Positions 34,190-46,773 of a stretch of DNA of 64,000 nucleotides are shown piece after piece. The stretch lies in the NCBI GenBank assembly GCA_030549495.1, contig JAUIRK010000900.1, positions 310,001 to 374,000 on the forward strand, given 5' to 3'. The stretch is from Nectonema munidae (lineage: Eukaryota; Nematomorpha; Nectonematoida; Nectonematidae). The number at the start of each line of letters is the position of its first letter. Within the stretch, counting starts at the first letter, position 1. The notes under the pieces are model-generated. The model made no database searches. It was not told where the DNA came from and saw only the letters and a list, made by a program, of their open reading frames with translations. The translations under genes were made by a program, and so were the position numbers.

Positions 34190-34385
34190 CCATGATTTTA
34201 AGTATACCATTTTTGAGACATTTATGTATGGTGTATAGGTATGCTTGTTGATATGATTGTAATGGGGTCGGTGTATCTGATTAATTTAATTTGGTTGTTT
34301 GGTCTGTGCAGATCTAACGTATAAATGCGGAAGTGTATTAGAGAGAGTTACCTTGTGGTGCTCCTGAGTGTGCGCGCCTTTTCTC
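34190..34385 (-). mobile_element. LINE reverse transcriptase scrap
   Basis: On the minus strand, FRIYTLDLHRPNNQIKLIRY followed by TDPITIIST lines up with FNIYMSDIPTLINNQINLIT and YADDI of the LINE at 46107-47330. It is the region around the RT active site, with the catalytic Asp pair altered and frame breaks upstream. Confidence 0.5.
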
Positions 34386-37300
34386 AGTTTAAGAATTAAA
34401 ATTGTCATTTCATTAGTTTGGAGTTAAATTTAAGGATTAAGTTTTTCACGTTTATTCTACAAGTTGATTCTTCTTCTAACCCAAATTAGAAAGATATTTA
34501 AGGATGTTATCGGTCAACGTTTTTGCCTAAGATTTCATTTTAAATTTTACAACTGTCCATATCCTCAACTGCCAGGTTAATCTTATAGCGCCTAAATAGA
34601 AAAGCTCTAAAAAAATTTATTTTATACAAATAGGATCGATCAGGTTAAAAGATTATTTTTAAAGTCATGGCGGTGTGGATAGATTATATCTTCTGAATTA
34701 TAGGCTTCTATTATTATTAAAGAAAAAAAACTATATACTTTTTTACGAAAGAATAAGAAAATGCATCTTGTATCTGGAAAACAATACTTTCAATGTTCTT
34801 AGTAAAAACCGAATCGCGATTTTACAAGATTCAGATGTATAAGAATTTTAGAGCTTAATTTAATGTTAATAAAAATTGTTTGAAAAAAACTTTGTTCGCG
34901 GTCAAGACACTTATGGCGGATGAAAGATATTCTTTATTGTTTTATTTTAAAAAGATTAAACGTTAAAAAGAGAACTCACTTATGATATCCGAAGGTGAAT
35001 TAGAGAGTATTGCACTTTCACGATGAGAATTTTCTTTAATACTTTTGTGTAGGTTACTCAAAGCTGGTGTTTTGTTGGAAGACACATTTTCAAAATTAAT
35101 AATACTAGTTGTGATAAAGGTAATCTAAAATGGAAAAAAAACTATAGTCACTTGCTATACCGCAACCACTAACTTTCATTATTCATTTATTTAATGTCAG
35201 AATAATTATAATTGAGTTAATTCTATAATAATTAACAGCGTAAACAACATTCTTTTATAAAAATAAATTTGTTTTAAAAATAAATTTAAACTATATAAAG
35301 TTTAATTCAACAATTTTTCTTTAGGTATTTATTTATGTAATTAATTCTTGAATATAGTTATTGAAGGAGACAAAAATTTCTCACAGATAATCAGAATTCA
35401 GGAAAAATATGACTCTCCATAGGCAAAATCTGAGTAAGCAAGCTGACCGGGCATGGACAATCACTTTCCACTCCTCTCATATATACAGCCACACCAGGTC
35501 TACCAACCCCAAAGAATCATATTAAAATGCATTTAAGGCCATGAAATTCCTCAAATTTTTAAATGATAAAATCAAAATGATAATATAAATAAGCTCATAA
35601 CTGTGGTTCATTTATGTGAAGCTGCTATAAAGTTAGGTAGACCGCTATTTATTTAGTTAATTTCTTAATTAGTTAGTTAATAATATAGTAGTAAGACAAT
35701 TGGTTTAACCGGCTATCGACCACAGTCAACACATGTCCACTTTACAAAATAAGGAGTTTGCGAGAAAAATAGGTCTTCGATTCTTAGAACAAAATATAAT
35801 CCATTTGTGAGTGCTTTACAGAGTATCCCCTTCAAAAAGGTCTTAATCAAGTATGAGTGAAAATAATAATTATATATATATTTTTATATTTTCAAAAATG
35901 TCTTCTAGAAATTTGTCTTTTTTTCTTTGCTATTTTATCTTTGTGCCGATTTATTTGCTACTGAATCTTTTATTCAGGAATTTTCAATATTGTTTCATTT
36001 ATACCCAAATCAATGAAAAATTTGATGAATGCTTCTATTTCATTATGTAAATGAAGTTAATCTTTATAACACTTTTATAGTTTATCATAAAATATCACCA
36101 TCCTTGGGAAAGTATGTTCATCTTATCTTGTACAAAGAAAGTTTAAAAACTGAACTAAAGAATAATAAATTTACCTCAGTTGTTAAATACGTTATCAGTG
36201 ATAATTAAATCCAATTTTATACACCAATAAAATAAAAGTTAACCATTTGTTACACTGAATATTTGAAGTAGTTAATCTTACCACTTTTTCCTGAGAGAAA
36301 AAAGAGAGCTTTATGTATCAATGAGAACAAATACACAAGGAAAATTTATTAACACGATCTCTCTACATTTATAGCAGTTCAATGATTTTTCAAGTTAAAA
36401 TAAATAGCAGCAAAAAAGGCCGAATACGCCGGATAGTATTTGCCACCCTAACAAGACAAGCTTTCCAAATTCTGAGCCTCTATTATAATGGGGAGCATCT
36501 ATCTCTTACATTGGATCTGAGAATAATATATCAAATTTCTAGGAAAGTTATTGCCAGATAAAATAAAAGTTTATTTCTTTTTTAAGACTATAAAATGTAA
36601 AAATAAGATCTTGATTCTTTGAGTGATATCAAAGCTTTATTTTGAATATCAAATGGAAAATCCGACGCCATTTTTTATTTCAGATAAAATTGGGTATGTT
36701 GAGTGAATGAAGGAATAACTATATATTTTTCACAAATTATCTAAAAGTCACAAAAAGTTACTTTTTTTATGAACTTAATATAAAAAAACTCCTTCTATAT
36801 ACACACGAAATCTTTCCATCTCAGACGTGATAAAGCAGCATATTGCTGATGCTAAAATAACACAAAATCTAAAGGAATATCAACAAAGAAGCTATAAAAT
36901 CATATTGATTAGACTTTTCAAGTGAAGGATAAAATACAAATTGCTAATAAAAAAAAGCTTAATAATAAAATAAAAAAATATTCACTTTAATTAGTGAAGA
37001 ATTTCAAGAAGATGATCTGCATTACATCTATACTAGCTGCTTATCAAAACTTTCAATGAATTGATTCTGATTTAGTCTCCTTATCAATACCGTCTTTATA
37101 ATCGATATACTCATTGATAAGTGAAGCATGCCTACGTAATCTTTATTAATATCACCGACACAAAAATGCTGATACTCCTGACCCTAGTAGGAATCAACGT
37201 ACAGCCAATAGATTTATGAATTCTTAAAACTGAATAAACGAACTTATATAGTGAATTAGTTAGTTAGGTAATTGAATCCATTTAATACCGATGTTCTCAA

Positions 37301-38286
37301 AGAAAATGCGGACAAACTCTTGTTTGAAATGGAATTATTTGCATTCCCTTTGGAAACTTCAAAGATGTTATTAACATGATTTAACAATATTGAAAAAAAT
37401 TAACTTAACTCTATAATAAGTGAACATTTTTTTGCTTTAATAAAACTAACTTAGTAGCGAAACAATTATTCTTACAAGTGTAATAGTACATATTGTTTAC
37501 AAAAATAAAAAATGCCTACATAGTGGAGTTTCGAAACCTGTCGGGGGTGTGTGGGAGAGGGTAGGGTGAAGAAGCAAAGCTTTCAGCAATAATATTAGTA
37601 AAAGTGAATCGTTTTTATTCCAAATTAAAATGAAATATAAAACTCCAATTTTCGACCTTTTCCATCTAAGTTTTGTAACTAACTACATCCTCCAATGAAA
37701 CTGCAAAGAAGAATATTGCATACATATCATACAACCACAAATAAATAGACGTTTTCTAGTATTCAACTCTTCCACGTAAATTTTTCAATAACATTGTTCA
37801 ACACTTAAATTTTTTTTAACACATTGATCTTTAAATAGCTCTTAATGCAAAGGTCGAAAATGCTAGCTTTATATTTCATTTCAAGTCATGATATGTAAAG
37901 AAAAGCATTTCCTTCTATTTCTCAATTTATTGCAATTATTCTATATTTGTATGCGCGCAAATTATTTCTTGCATCACATGGTATTTTTTATGAAGAACTG
38001 CCTTATTGTCATTTTCATAGAAATAATTTGATAAAAATTTAAAAAAAAAAATATTCAAAAGATTAAAATCATAAAATAGAGTAAGTAAAAATATGCGTAT
38101 AAATTTATAAAATAAATTCTTCTTAAAAAAAAGTTAGAAGAGTCGTAGTTTAAATATTTTTCTCTCCTATCGATTCAAAAATTCTGGACGATTCCGATAT
38201 TGATTCTTGTTTTTTACAATTACAGATATGGATTCCGATAGCGAAAGCGATTCTAGTTGATGTTTTCAAAATGCTTATATATAACT
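34386..38286. other. Long AT-rich stretch without recognised gene
   Basis: No open frame with family resemblance, no SINE or transposon end was recognised over these 3.9 kb. Short GTTAGTTA-type repeats occur near 35660 and 37260. Confidence 0.45.
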
Positions 38287-38424
38287 AAGGTAGAGGTAGA
38301 GTGGGGTGCTTTCATCGAGAAGACACATTTGCGCCGCTTGCATCGAACTAGAGGCTTGATGTTGGATCGAAGCCAAGAGCTTGAGTTACCGAAACTCACT
38401 ATTTAACCAATCTTACTCATCTTA
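38287..38424 (-). mobile_element. tRNA-derived SINE (family 1), diverged copy
   Basis: The minus strand shows AAGATTGGTTAAATAGTG (box A side), GGCTTCGATCC (box B), AACATCAAGCC, a shortened middle, TCGATGCAAGCGGCGCAAAT and CGATGAAAGCACCCC. It has lost about ten bases of the CTTTCCTCATAG part. Confidence 0.75.
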
Positions 38425-40271
38425 TATATATAACTATACCTTTAAAATAAACTTGAAAAATCATAAACAGCGTATAAATTGAAAAAAGTGGAATATCAAA
38501 AAAATGTTAACAATAATAAAAAGATGACTAATTATTATTTTTTTTTATCATATTTCTTTATTTAGTTAAAATTAAAAATTTTCAAGTTGAAATTTAGAAA
38601 CATTCGTTTTTCCGACTTCTGGGGTAAAGCGCTTTCTTTACGGAGTGAATACGCCACCTCCAACTTATTAGTTAATAGCTCTAAAATTTTGTTAAGAAAA
38701 TTGTTTGCTCATATAAAATTAGAAAAAGATATACTTAGTGAGAGGTTGTTCTTTTGGTGCGACAGTCAGAAACCCCTTCTAAAAAGGGAAATCTCTGACT
38801 TAAATAAATGATTGATACTTAGTGAGGGTTGGCTTGAAAGAAAATTTATGTACGCGAATAGAATTGCTGTACCTTTTCAACTGCAGTAAAAAATTTTATG
38901 AAGCTCTGAATGAGACCAGGTGTGCTCGCTCAAGACATATATATATATACAGACATGTATGCTAGCTATGGGGGCACTTGGGGCCGGGCCCCTCCATCTA
39001 AGTTATGGGCACCAGCATCAAAAAATTGACATTTACAAATTAAAATGAATTAATTTTTGACTATGGGCTTATACTAACAATATAAAACAAATAAAATCAA
39101 AATAAAGAAAAATTACTGATATATTGACGCTAACGATCAAACTGTTAATTTTGTTAGATGGGCCTTCTACCTGTAATAAGAAAGCAGATTTATACTAAAA
39201 AATTTCTCTTTGCTATATTAACCATGATAAAATCTAAAACCTTAACAAAGAAATAATCCACAAGTAGAGAAAAGAGCTTATAAACACAAAGAGAAGAGTT
39301 GTTATCAGCAGCATTTGATGCTTTAATTTTAGACAAAGCAAATAGGTAAGCATGTATATTAGTGCCCTATTTGCCCCCTCCAAATATAAATTTCTGGCTA
39401 CTTATGGCGTAGTTAACATTTTTATTAAAATGTTTATTATATTATAAATGAGGTTATAATATATATTTCAATTTTGATTAAATTAAAGAATCCGTAAATA
39501 ATAATCCACACTTTATATTTCTTGCCGATATCGATTCTTCAATATTTAGCCGATTCTACCGATGCTGATGAATTCTGATGAACTAAAACTTTCACACCTT
39601 AACCATTTTTGGAGAGAAACTCAGTTTCAAATAAAAAGAGTAATCTGGAGGCAGACAACAACAAATAAAACTCGCTTAATGGATAACGTAGCAAGGCATA
39701 AAAAAGTATGGCGATATTTTTAGAATCTGTTTTATTATAAAGTATTTTCATGTCCATATTAAAATTTTTTAAAAGACTTTACTATATTTAATCGCAACTA
39801 ATTATTTATATTTTATGTTGTAAAGGAAAAAAACCACACTATTTTTATGAAGAAAAACACCCCAAGCTGTTCCTATCAAGAATAAAGATCCTTAAAGTAC
39901 TAAAGACGTTTGAACTTCTCCATAATTTCATGCAGTAAAGAATAAAGGAGAACATTTTTTTCTCTGGCATCAAATATATCATATGGTGCGTGCATCTACA
40001 ACTAACAAGAAAGCAGAGATCTGCAATGTAACTTTTCTCTCGTATGAAACCGACCCGGAAATTTTTTTTGATCTATCCGAACCGAAATAGAATAGAATTT
40101 AAATTTTCATACAGTTAATTAGGATTTTCAGTGTCCGAACTGACCGACCCTGAATCTTGCAGATCTTGTGTTTATCAGAAGATATTTCATTTTACCACCA
40201 CTATTATATATCTGCAAAGTGTATGAACTTCAAGTTTGACATTTGTGCTTTTTTATTACAACTACAGGAAG
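38425..40271. other. No gene; possible hAT-like ends at 38960 and 39400
   Basis: TATGGGGGCACTTGGGGCCG at ~38966 and, in reverse complement, CATAAGTAGCCAGAAATTTA then GGAGGGGGCAAATAGGGCAC at 39354-39408 look like degenerate hAT-type ends about 440 bp apart, but no target duplication confirms them. The ORF at 38587-38811 has no recognisable domain. Confidence 0.35.
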
Positions 40272-40272
40272 T

Positions 40273-40450
40273 CCTTGAATAGCGCGGTTTTGATCCGTGC
40301 GTGTTTTGCTATTACATGGTTTTTATTTTTTAATTTAATTTTTAAATTTATGAAATAAAAATATATTTTTTATATCTAATTTATCGCTTTTTTGGCGAAC
40401 CAGTCTTATTGAAAGGCATTATAAATAGGCCTTGAACAACGCGGTTTTGA
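40273..40450 (+). repeat. Direct repeat of a 20-base block
   Basis: CCTTGAATAGCGCGGTTTTG at 40273 recurs as CCTTGAACAACGCGGTTTTG at 40430, 157 bases away. The block resembles ends of pogo/Tigger-type elements, but the two are in direct, not inverted, orientation. Confidence 0.4.
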
Positions 40451-40639
40451 TTAGTGTGGACGTTGAGCGAACCAATTAACAGCTTTGCTATCCATGTAAC
40501 AGATACGCCTATTTTTTTGAAATTCGATATCAGTCTACACGAAGTGTAGCAATTATCGAAAAAAACTGCTTAGTTTTTGAAATTCGATAGTTAAAAACAC
40601 ATTTGGGGGATAATTCTATCGCTCAAAAACTTTCCTGGG

Positions 40640-40935
40640 GTTTCAGAAACAATTTTTAGCTCCAGAGTATGGTATCATATAATAAGGAAATCCTGTTTTT
40701 CCAGAAAGCACAAAATTATTGTATCTAAAACGTACTGTCTTAGTTCTTATGGTTTGCTTTGCAGAATGACGTCCTGTATAAAGTATCATTTGTTCATCAA
40801 TGGAATAATGTGTCTCAAAGATTCCAAATTGTTTCAAACTACCATTTACAAGATCATAAAGAGATCTAACTTGTGAGAAGCGATCTTCTTTATTTATTCT
40901 CTCGTTATCTGCAAGGTGGATACATGATGTAGTGA
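40640..40935 (-). pseudogene. piggyBac transposase fragment (third lineage)
   Basis: On the minus strand, INKEDRFSQVRSLYDL, SLKQFGIFETHYSIDEQMI, YTGRHSAKQTIRTKTVRFRY and GFPYYMIPYSGAKN form the region around the first catalytic Asp of piggyBac (SIDEQM). Only about 95 residues remain. SIDEQM and GRHSAKQ differ from VDEQLVSFRGR at 24-27 kb and TVDEQLKAFRGKAPF at 61.7 kb. Confidence 0.75.
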
Positions 40936-41721
40936 GTAAATTACAAATTATTATTAAATAAAGAAAAAAGTACTGAAAACCTTATTAAAAACGGAATTCT
41001 AATGGTATCGGAACCGAACCCGAATACAATTTAAATTTTCAACCCGTCGTCGCGGACCCGTTAATTCCGATTTGCGGCGCCCTAACTAACCCACCCGAAC
41101 TTTGCAGATCTCTGCAAGAAATTATAACGAACACCATAATTTTCAACTATAACAAACTTTGAAATCAAAATGTACACCAAATTAAACAAAAATGATTCAG
41201 CCGTTGAAAAAATATGATTAAAGAACTTACAAAAGATAGATAAAGAATTGATTTCATTCCCCAAAGTAACTCTATGACAAAAATAGATGACAAGAGATTT
41301 ATTGGAAGAGAGAGCAAGCGACAAAAAACTTCTTCATCCACTCATAGATTTTTCAATTCTAAAATAGCCATCAGTCTACAAAATATCTCGATAGAAATAA
41401 CTTTCACAATGCATACAAAGAATAATTCACAAAACAGCGCTGCTATACCTTCATTAGAGATGTGTCTTATTATTATCTGCTAAGAAAAATGGTAAATTAG
41501 TAGATTCTTACGAAGAAATAACAGTGCAATCGCGTTAGAGACAACTTAGCCTGAATTAGGATTATGTTCGTACACTTTAGCCGAGTTTAACCGAAAAACA
41601 ACGGGAATGACAGCATAGTGCGTATTGAATTTTACATTTGCCGTGAAAATTAAGATCAGTCATTTCATTCAATTTTTTTGTCTTTTATATAATTCAATGA
41701 TGGTAAGTTCATTACAAAAGT
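40936..41721. other. No gene recognised
   Basis: Short ORFs at 41082-41324 and 41274-41483 overlap on opposite strands and show no domain. Confidence 0.4.
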
Positions 41722-41863
41722 AAAGGTACCCCGGGGTGTTTTCATCGAGAAGGCACAATTGCGCCGCTTGTATCGAACTATGAGGAAAGCAGGCTTGATG
41801 CGGAATCGAACCCAAGACCACCTTGAGTTATCGAATCCAGCATCTAACCAACCCTACTCACGC
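41722..41863 (-). mobile_element. tRNA-derived SINE (family 1), full length
   Basis: The minus strand reads GCGTGAGTAGGGTTGGTTAG (box A), ATGCTGGATTCGATAACTCA, GGTCTTGGGTTCGATTCCGC (box B), the family body with GCGGCGCAATTGTGCC, and ends CGATGAAAACACCCCGGGGT. A small CCA insertion interrupts the AAGGTGG part. It is close to the family consensus. Confidence 0.9.
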
Positions 41864-42024
41864 AATTAATTATTTTATTTCATCTTCAATATTTTTTACA
41901 TGATTCTGTACTTTGTGTTTTGCAGCTTTTTAGATAATATAATTGGAGTTTTTTAAACTATTAAAAGTTTTTTTTTCTTACGCATTTCATAGTTTTGTTT
42001 TTTTAAAACATTTAAGATTGAAAA

Positions 42025-43606
42025 ATGTCCAAAAGAACATATAAAATAGATCCCCATCATTTTTGCTATGTCTGTGGCGAGTATATTAATTTTAAACAAG
42101 TCAAATTCAACATATCCTCAAACACAAGATACTTTGTTGCATATAAAAAATATTTCGGCTTTTCCATCGGTGACCAGGACAAATATCGGGCACTACATGT
42201 GATTTGCGAATCTTGCAAGTCACTTTTGGAAAGCTGGTTAAGAGGAATGAGAAAGTTTATGCCGTTTGCTGTTCCAAGAGTATGGAGGGAACCTACCAAT
42301 CATTTCAATGATTGCTATTTTTGTATGGTTGATCTTAATTTGTATAAAAAGCCCACAGACAAGAAAAAACTTGTTTATCCGAACATTCCTTCTTCTTTAG
42401 CTCCTGTTTTACATAGTATAGAGCTACCAATTCCATCTTTACCACAAACTTCTGTAACTGATGATGATGATGTCAATAGTGAAGAGCCTTGGATACCAAC
42501 ACAAATAAAATTCATTGAAAGTCAACATCACTTTCCTAACCAGGATGAACTCGAAGACTTAGTGAAGGATTTGAATTTGACTAAATCATCTTCAGAGCTT
42601 TTAGCTTCCCGACTGAAGGAATGGAATTTGTTATCTCCAGGAGTGAAAATTTCAAAGTATAGGCATAGACACAAAGACTTTTCACGTTTTTATTCTATGT
42701 CTAATACTCTGTGTTTTTGTTCAAATATTTCAGGTTTGTTTGAAGAAATTAGAGTATCTCATCTTTCCAACCAATGGAGTTTATTTATTGATTCGTTCTT
42801 AAAAAGTTTGAAAGCAGTTTTGCTTCATAACGGTAACAAATATCCCTCAAAACCTATCGGTCATTCCTCACACTTAAAGAAAGTTATGAAAATTTGAAAA
42901 TTTTACTTGAATTGATAAAATATGAAAAGTATAATTGGGATATTTGCGGAGACTTCAAAATAATTGGTTTGCTTTTGGGAATGCAGGGTGTATATACAAA
43001 GTATCCTTGCTTCCTTTGTTTATGGAACAGTAGGGACAAAGAAAAACATTACACGGAAAATGTCTGGTTAAAAAGAACATATTTCAAATTGGGTGTCATA
43101 ACGTCAAGTTTACTCCACTGGTACAGAAAGAAAAAGTCCTTTTACCACCACTCCATATCAAACTTGGCCTGGCTAAACAATTCATCACGGCTTTGTCTTC
43201 TGACAGTCAGGTGATATGTGAGTTGAGACGAATGTTTCTAAAAGTTTCTGAAGCAAAGTTAAACGCCGGTATATTTGATGCTCCTCAAATTAAAAAAATG
43301 CCCAATTCGAAATTTTTGAAAGTCAGATGACGAAAAATGAGAAAAAAGAATGGATGGCATTCAGAAATGTTGTTTTAGGGAAAAATAAGGCTGAAAAATT
43401 CAAGGAATTGATTTCGGAACTGATTAAAAGTTACAAAGAGTTGAATTGTAGAATGTCAATTAAAATGCATTATTTGCATTCTCATTTGGATTTTTCAAGC
43501 CAAATCTTGTAGATGTATCGGAAGAGCACGGAGAGCGGTTTCACCAAGATATTAAAGAGATGAAAAAGTGGTATCAAGGAAGATGGGAGATTACGTTTGA
43601 AATTTA
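42025..43606 (+). pseudogene. Zinc-finger transposase-like protein, unclassified family
   Basis: The first 290 residues (42025-42897) are open. CYVCGEYI and CESCKSLLESWLRG form a Cys-pair zinc-binding start, followed by CYFCMVDL, an acidic linker, LEDLVKDLNLTKSSSELLAS, and QWSLFIDSFLKSLKAVLLHN. Later pieces give YNWDICGDFKIIGLLLGMQG, YTKYPCFLCLWNSRDKEKHY and, after frame breaks, LPPLHIKLGL, MSIKMHYLHSHLDF and EEHGERFHQDIKEM, ending at a stop at 43606. I recall this protein type as repeated uncharacterised genes in arthropods and cnidarians. The Asp in FIDS, the Asp in ICGDFK and the Glu in EHGERFHQD may be a DDE-type triad; that is inference. At least three breaks make this copy non-functional. 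No terminal repeats were found. Confidence 0.65.
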
Positions 43607-43979
43607 ACTCGGCAAAGTTCAGATGAAAACAAGCAAAAGAGACGAACTAGTACACGATTTTGATTTTTTTTTGTATTTTTTTAAAAAATAAACATTTGAA
43701 AAAATAAAAAATTCAAATATAAACTTTAAATAAATATTTATAAAATCATTTAATCACACATGTATATACAAATATATATGTATATGCAATTTATTCAATT
43801 TGAAAAAAAATATGAAAACTTATAGCAGTGCAAAAATAAAGCAGATTTTCAGAATCAGCATGCCTTAAATGCTAGAAAAATATTAAAAAAAACTTTTTGA
43901 AACAAAATTGTTTTATTTTTGTTACGCGGTATGGATAAGATTTTGTCTTGTTGATGAGCTAGCGACATTGAACTTGAAA
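43607..43979. other. AT-rich stretch after the unclassified gene
   Basis: No feature recognised. Confidence 0.4.
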
Positions 43980-44330
43980 TGAAAAATTCAGTTCAGAAAT
44001 GCTTGTGCCATTTGCTCCCCACTGCCTTTATTGATTTTTAAAATCGCCAATATCTTCGGAGTCATTTTCATAGTGACCAATACAGGTATGTATAGTCTTC
44101 TTTCTTACCATCCAAATCAAGGATAACATTGTCTCCAAAGTGTACCACAAGTGGTACATCAGGATTGATCTCACTCTAGATTTCTCTTGCAAAATGTATT
44201 CCACACTTCTTTAGTGAAGGATGTAGAATTAATAAATTGATGAATGAAAATTCCACTCTGCGAACAGCAAGTGCTTGGCGGATTGAACTTTCAGTTCGAT
44301 CTAAGGCTGCTTTAAAATCAAAATTTGCGT
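43980..44330 (-). pseudogene. Decayed relative of the 30-32 kb unclassified transposase
   Basis: On the minus strand, FDFKAALDRTESSIRQA, then CGIHFAREI, SEINPDVPLVVHFGDNVILD and, in another frame, KGSGEQMAQAF match the order ALDRT, then PLVVHWDGK, then GTGE that I recall from invertebrate proteins related to the one at 30142-32036 (where the same place reads CSLHWDSKLM). Stops and frame changes are frequent. It is a separate, older copy of another subfamily. Confidence 0.5.
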
Positions 44331-46106
44331 TTCTACTAGAGTGATAAACTTACACATAAAACTTATAAACCATTGTAATACAATGTCTTTGAGTTAAATT
44401 CGTCATTGTTCGTACTTTTTTTCCTTCTCCTTTCTGCCAATCATAGTTAAGTCAATCAGTTCTTAACATTTCTAATATGGGAAACATTATTTTTTTCTCA
44501 AATAAGTCAAAAAAATCTAAAAATTTTTTTGAAAAACTTTGGGAGGAGAACTGAAAAGAGAAATTTCATCCATCGAGATTTATTGTTTAGAATTCCTCTA
44601 ACAGACATGGTCAACATAACTCAAAATCAAGATCATAGTTTTAAACCAATGAGGAATAAAATTTCAAAGATTATATGTCTGCTTTCTTTTTCAATGGAAT
44701 TTATACACTTAAGGAGACTAGTTTCATTTCTTGGGGCTAAAATTCAAAAAATGAAAGTGCCTTATATTTCTTCCAAATTTCAGGTTGCTCTATGGCTTTT
44801 GTGAAATCCCTCCAGGTTGAGAAAGGCGCATATATACTCTCTATCAGGACGTTTTTAGATTTGCGGGTCCATAATATATTGTTTATATGGTCATCACCCC
44901 TTAATATATGTAATTTACCCGATTATACCCGAATTTTAAATGAAATATGGTTATGAGCCTATATTGTTATTAGTGGCATATTAAACTTGAGCAATTTCCC
45001 AAGACCACTTAGTTTTTAATATGGCACCCAGGCCGTGACTCAGTGTAATTTATATTCTGTACCACTTTTTGAATTTATAATTTTCTTAAAAAGTAATACT
45101 TATCTTACCAATATTTCTAAGGTAATATGCGTTTGAAAGAAGAGTATTTTTGAAGAAAGTCAGGAATGCCTGGATTGGAGTGGATTGTGAAAATTTTAAC
45201 GACTTTGTGAAATAGATTTTCTTCCAAATATAGCGAAGTTTTACTCACGAGCGAAATACAATTTTTTATTCAGCAGAAAAGGCATGAGAAAGCATGATGT
45301 TAAAATAAGCAAAACAACGAGACTCACACGCACGCCTACAAAGCGATAAAGGTATTTTCTTTTTTATCCTTTTATATATTATTATATAAGATCAATGAGT
45401 GAGTGTATGCACATTTTTTGTTCTTTATAAAATTAAATCATTTGTTTTAAATACTACTAGCTAACTCAACTCGTCTTCGATTCCTAAGGAAATAAAACTT
45501 TTAAAAATAAAACCGCAAATAACTCAGTTTAACCATCCTCAAGCACAATGGAAGCATATAGCATAGCGGCTGAAATGCGCTGATATAAAACCAAGTAGTG
45601 ATGGCAATTAACCGTTTTTTTTGTAATCAAGTTAATTCATTGCTTAATATCTTTTGACCAATCGATTAATCAGCTAATCTTGAGTTTATATACAAAATCG
45701 TTGGAACATGAGAATGATGTTACGTTAAAGAAAATGGTATGTAATTGCACAAGACAGTATACTAGGACAAATTTATATATGTAAATTTATTATGATTTGA
45801 TAAAGGTTTTGCGAAATGGATTCGCATTAATTTCGTTTCGTTCGTCAGCCTTATTCACCGATTTATAAGCGCTTAATTTCCACCGTGAACCAATGGTGAG
45901 TAAGGTTGGTCCCCGTGGTACGGTCCATGCAACAAATCAACCAACTAAAAGGAATTTAACTAAATAATGTCTAAATTTCACAATTTTAGCTTTAAAAAAG
46001 GATATACATTTCAAATTCATTAATTAATCTTCTTTAAATTAAATGGTATGCTGCTTTTGAATATAATTGAGATAGAATCAAGCATAAGACATATATTTCA
46101 AATATA
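44331..46106. other. No gene recognised
   Basis: A 91-codon ORF at 44529-44804 has no recognisable domain. The rest is AT-rich with no transposon ends seen. Confidence 0.4.
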
Positions 46107-46734
46107 GTGGGAGGAGAGGTGACAAATAAAAGTTGCGAAAACTTTCTCTGCGTAACATTTATTCATTTGAAGAAAAGAGTAGATATAAAAAAAAATCACC
46201 CACATTCAGGCGTTCCACAAGGTAGTTCACCTTCTCCTATCCTCTTTAACATTTACATGTCAGACATACCAACACTAATCAACAATCAAATAAACCTAAT
46301 CACATACGCTGATGACATATAAAATCAACAAACTCAAGTACCGAATTAGCTCAAGAAAACATTAAATCAATCTTATTTAAACAAGATAAACATATGGCTA
46401 AAACAATATGATTTAATAATCAACACAGCAAAATCTCAATCAACACTTTTCACCCAAGAAAACACAGAACAAAACACAAAACTCAATCTTACTATTGACA
46501 AAACATTAATAAACACTAACAAAAACCCAAAAATATTAGGTTAAAATTCCCCCAAACCCCCAAAAAAAACCCCCCAAAAAACTCTAAAAAAAAAAAAAAA
46601 ACTAAACATTTTAGTTCATTAACTGGCACAAAATGGGGGAAAACAAAGAAATTCTCATCAATACTTATAAAACTATTACAAACCCATACTAAAAAATGGT
46701 CCCCAAAATGGGGGTTTTTTTATTTTTCCCCTCT

Positions 46735-46773
<39 letters not shown>

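Noticed and set aside
33676-34205. A small hAT element between CAGGGGCCTCATTTTAAG and GAGGCCCATGATTTTAAG
   Set aside because: The two blocks are in direct, not inverted, orientation and no target duplication is visible.
38587-38811. 74-codon ORF (MKFRNIRFSDFWGKALSLRS)
   Set aside because: No family resemblance, splice sites or neighbours support it.
44529-44804. 91-codon ORF
   Set aside because: No recognisable domain and no supporting context; possibly an unreadable transposon scrap.
45845-45960. Possible tRNA-like stretch (GGTTGGTCCCCGTGGTACGG)
   Set aside because: No cloverleaf with proper arms could be folded and no box A/box B spacing fits.
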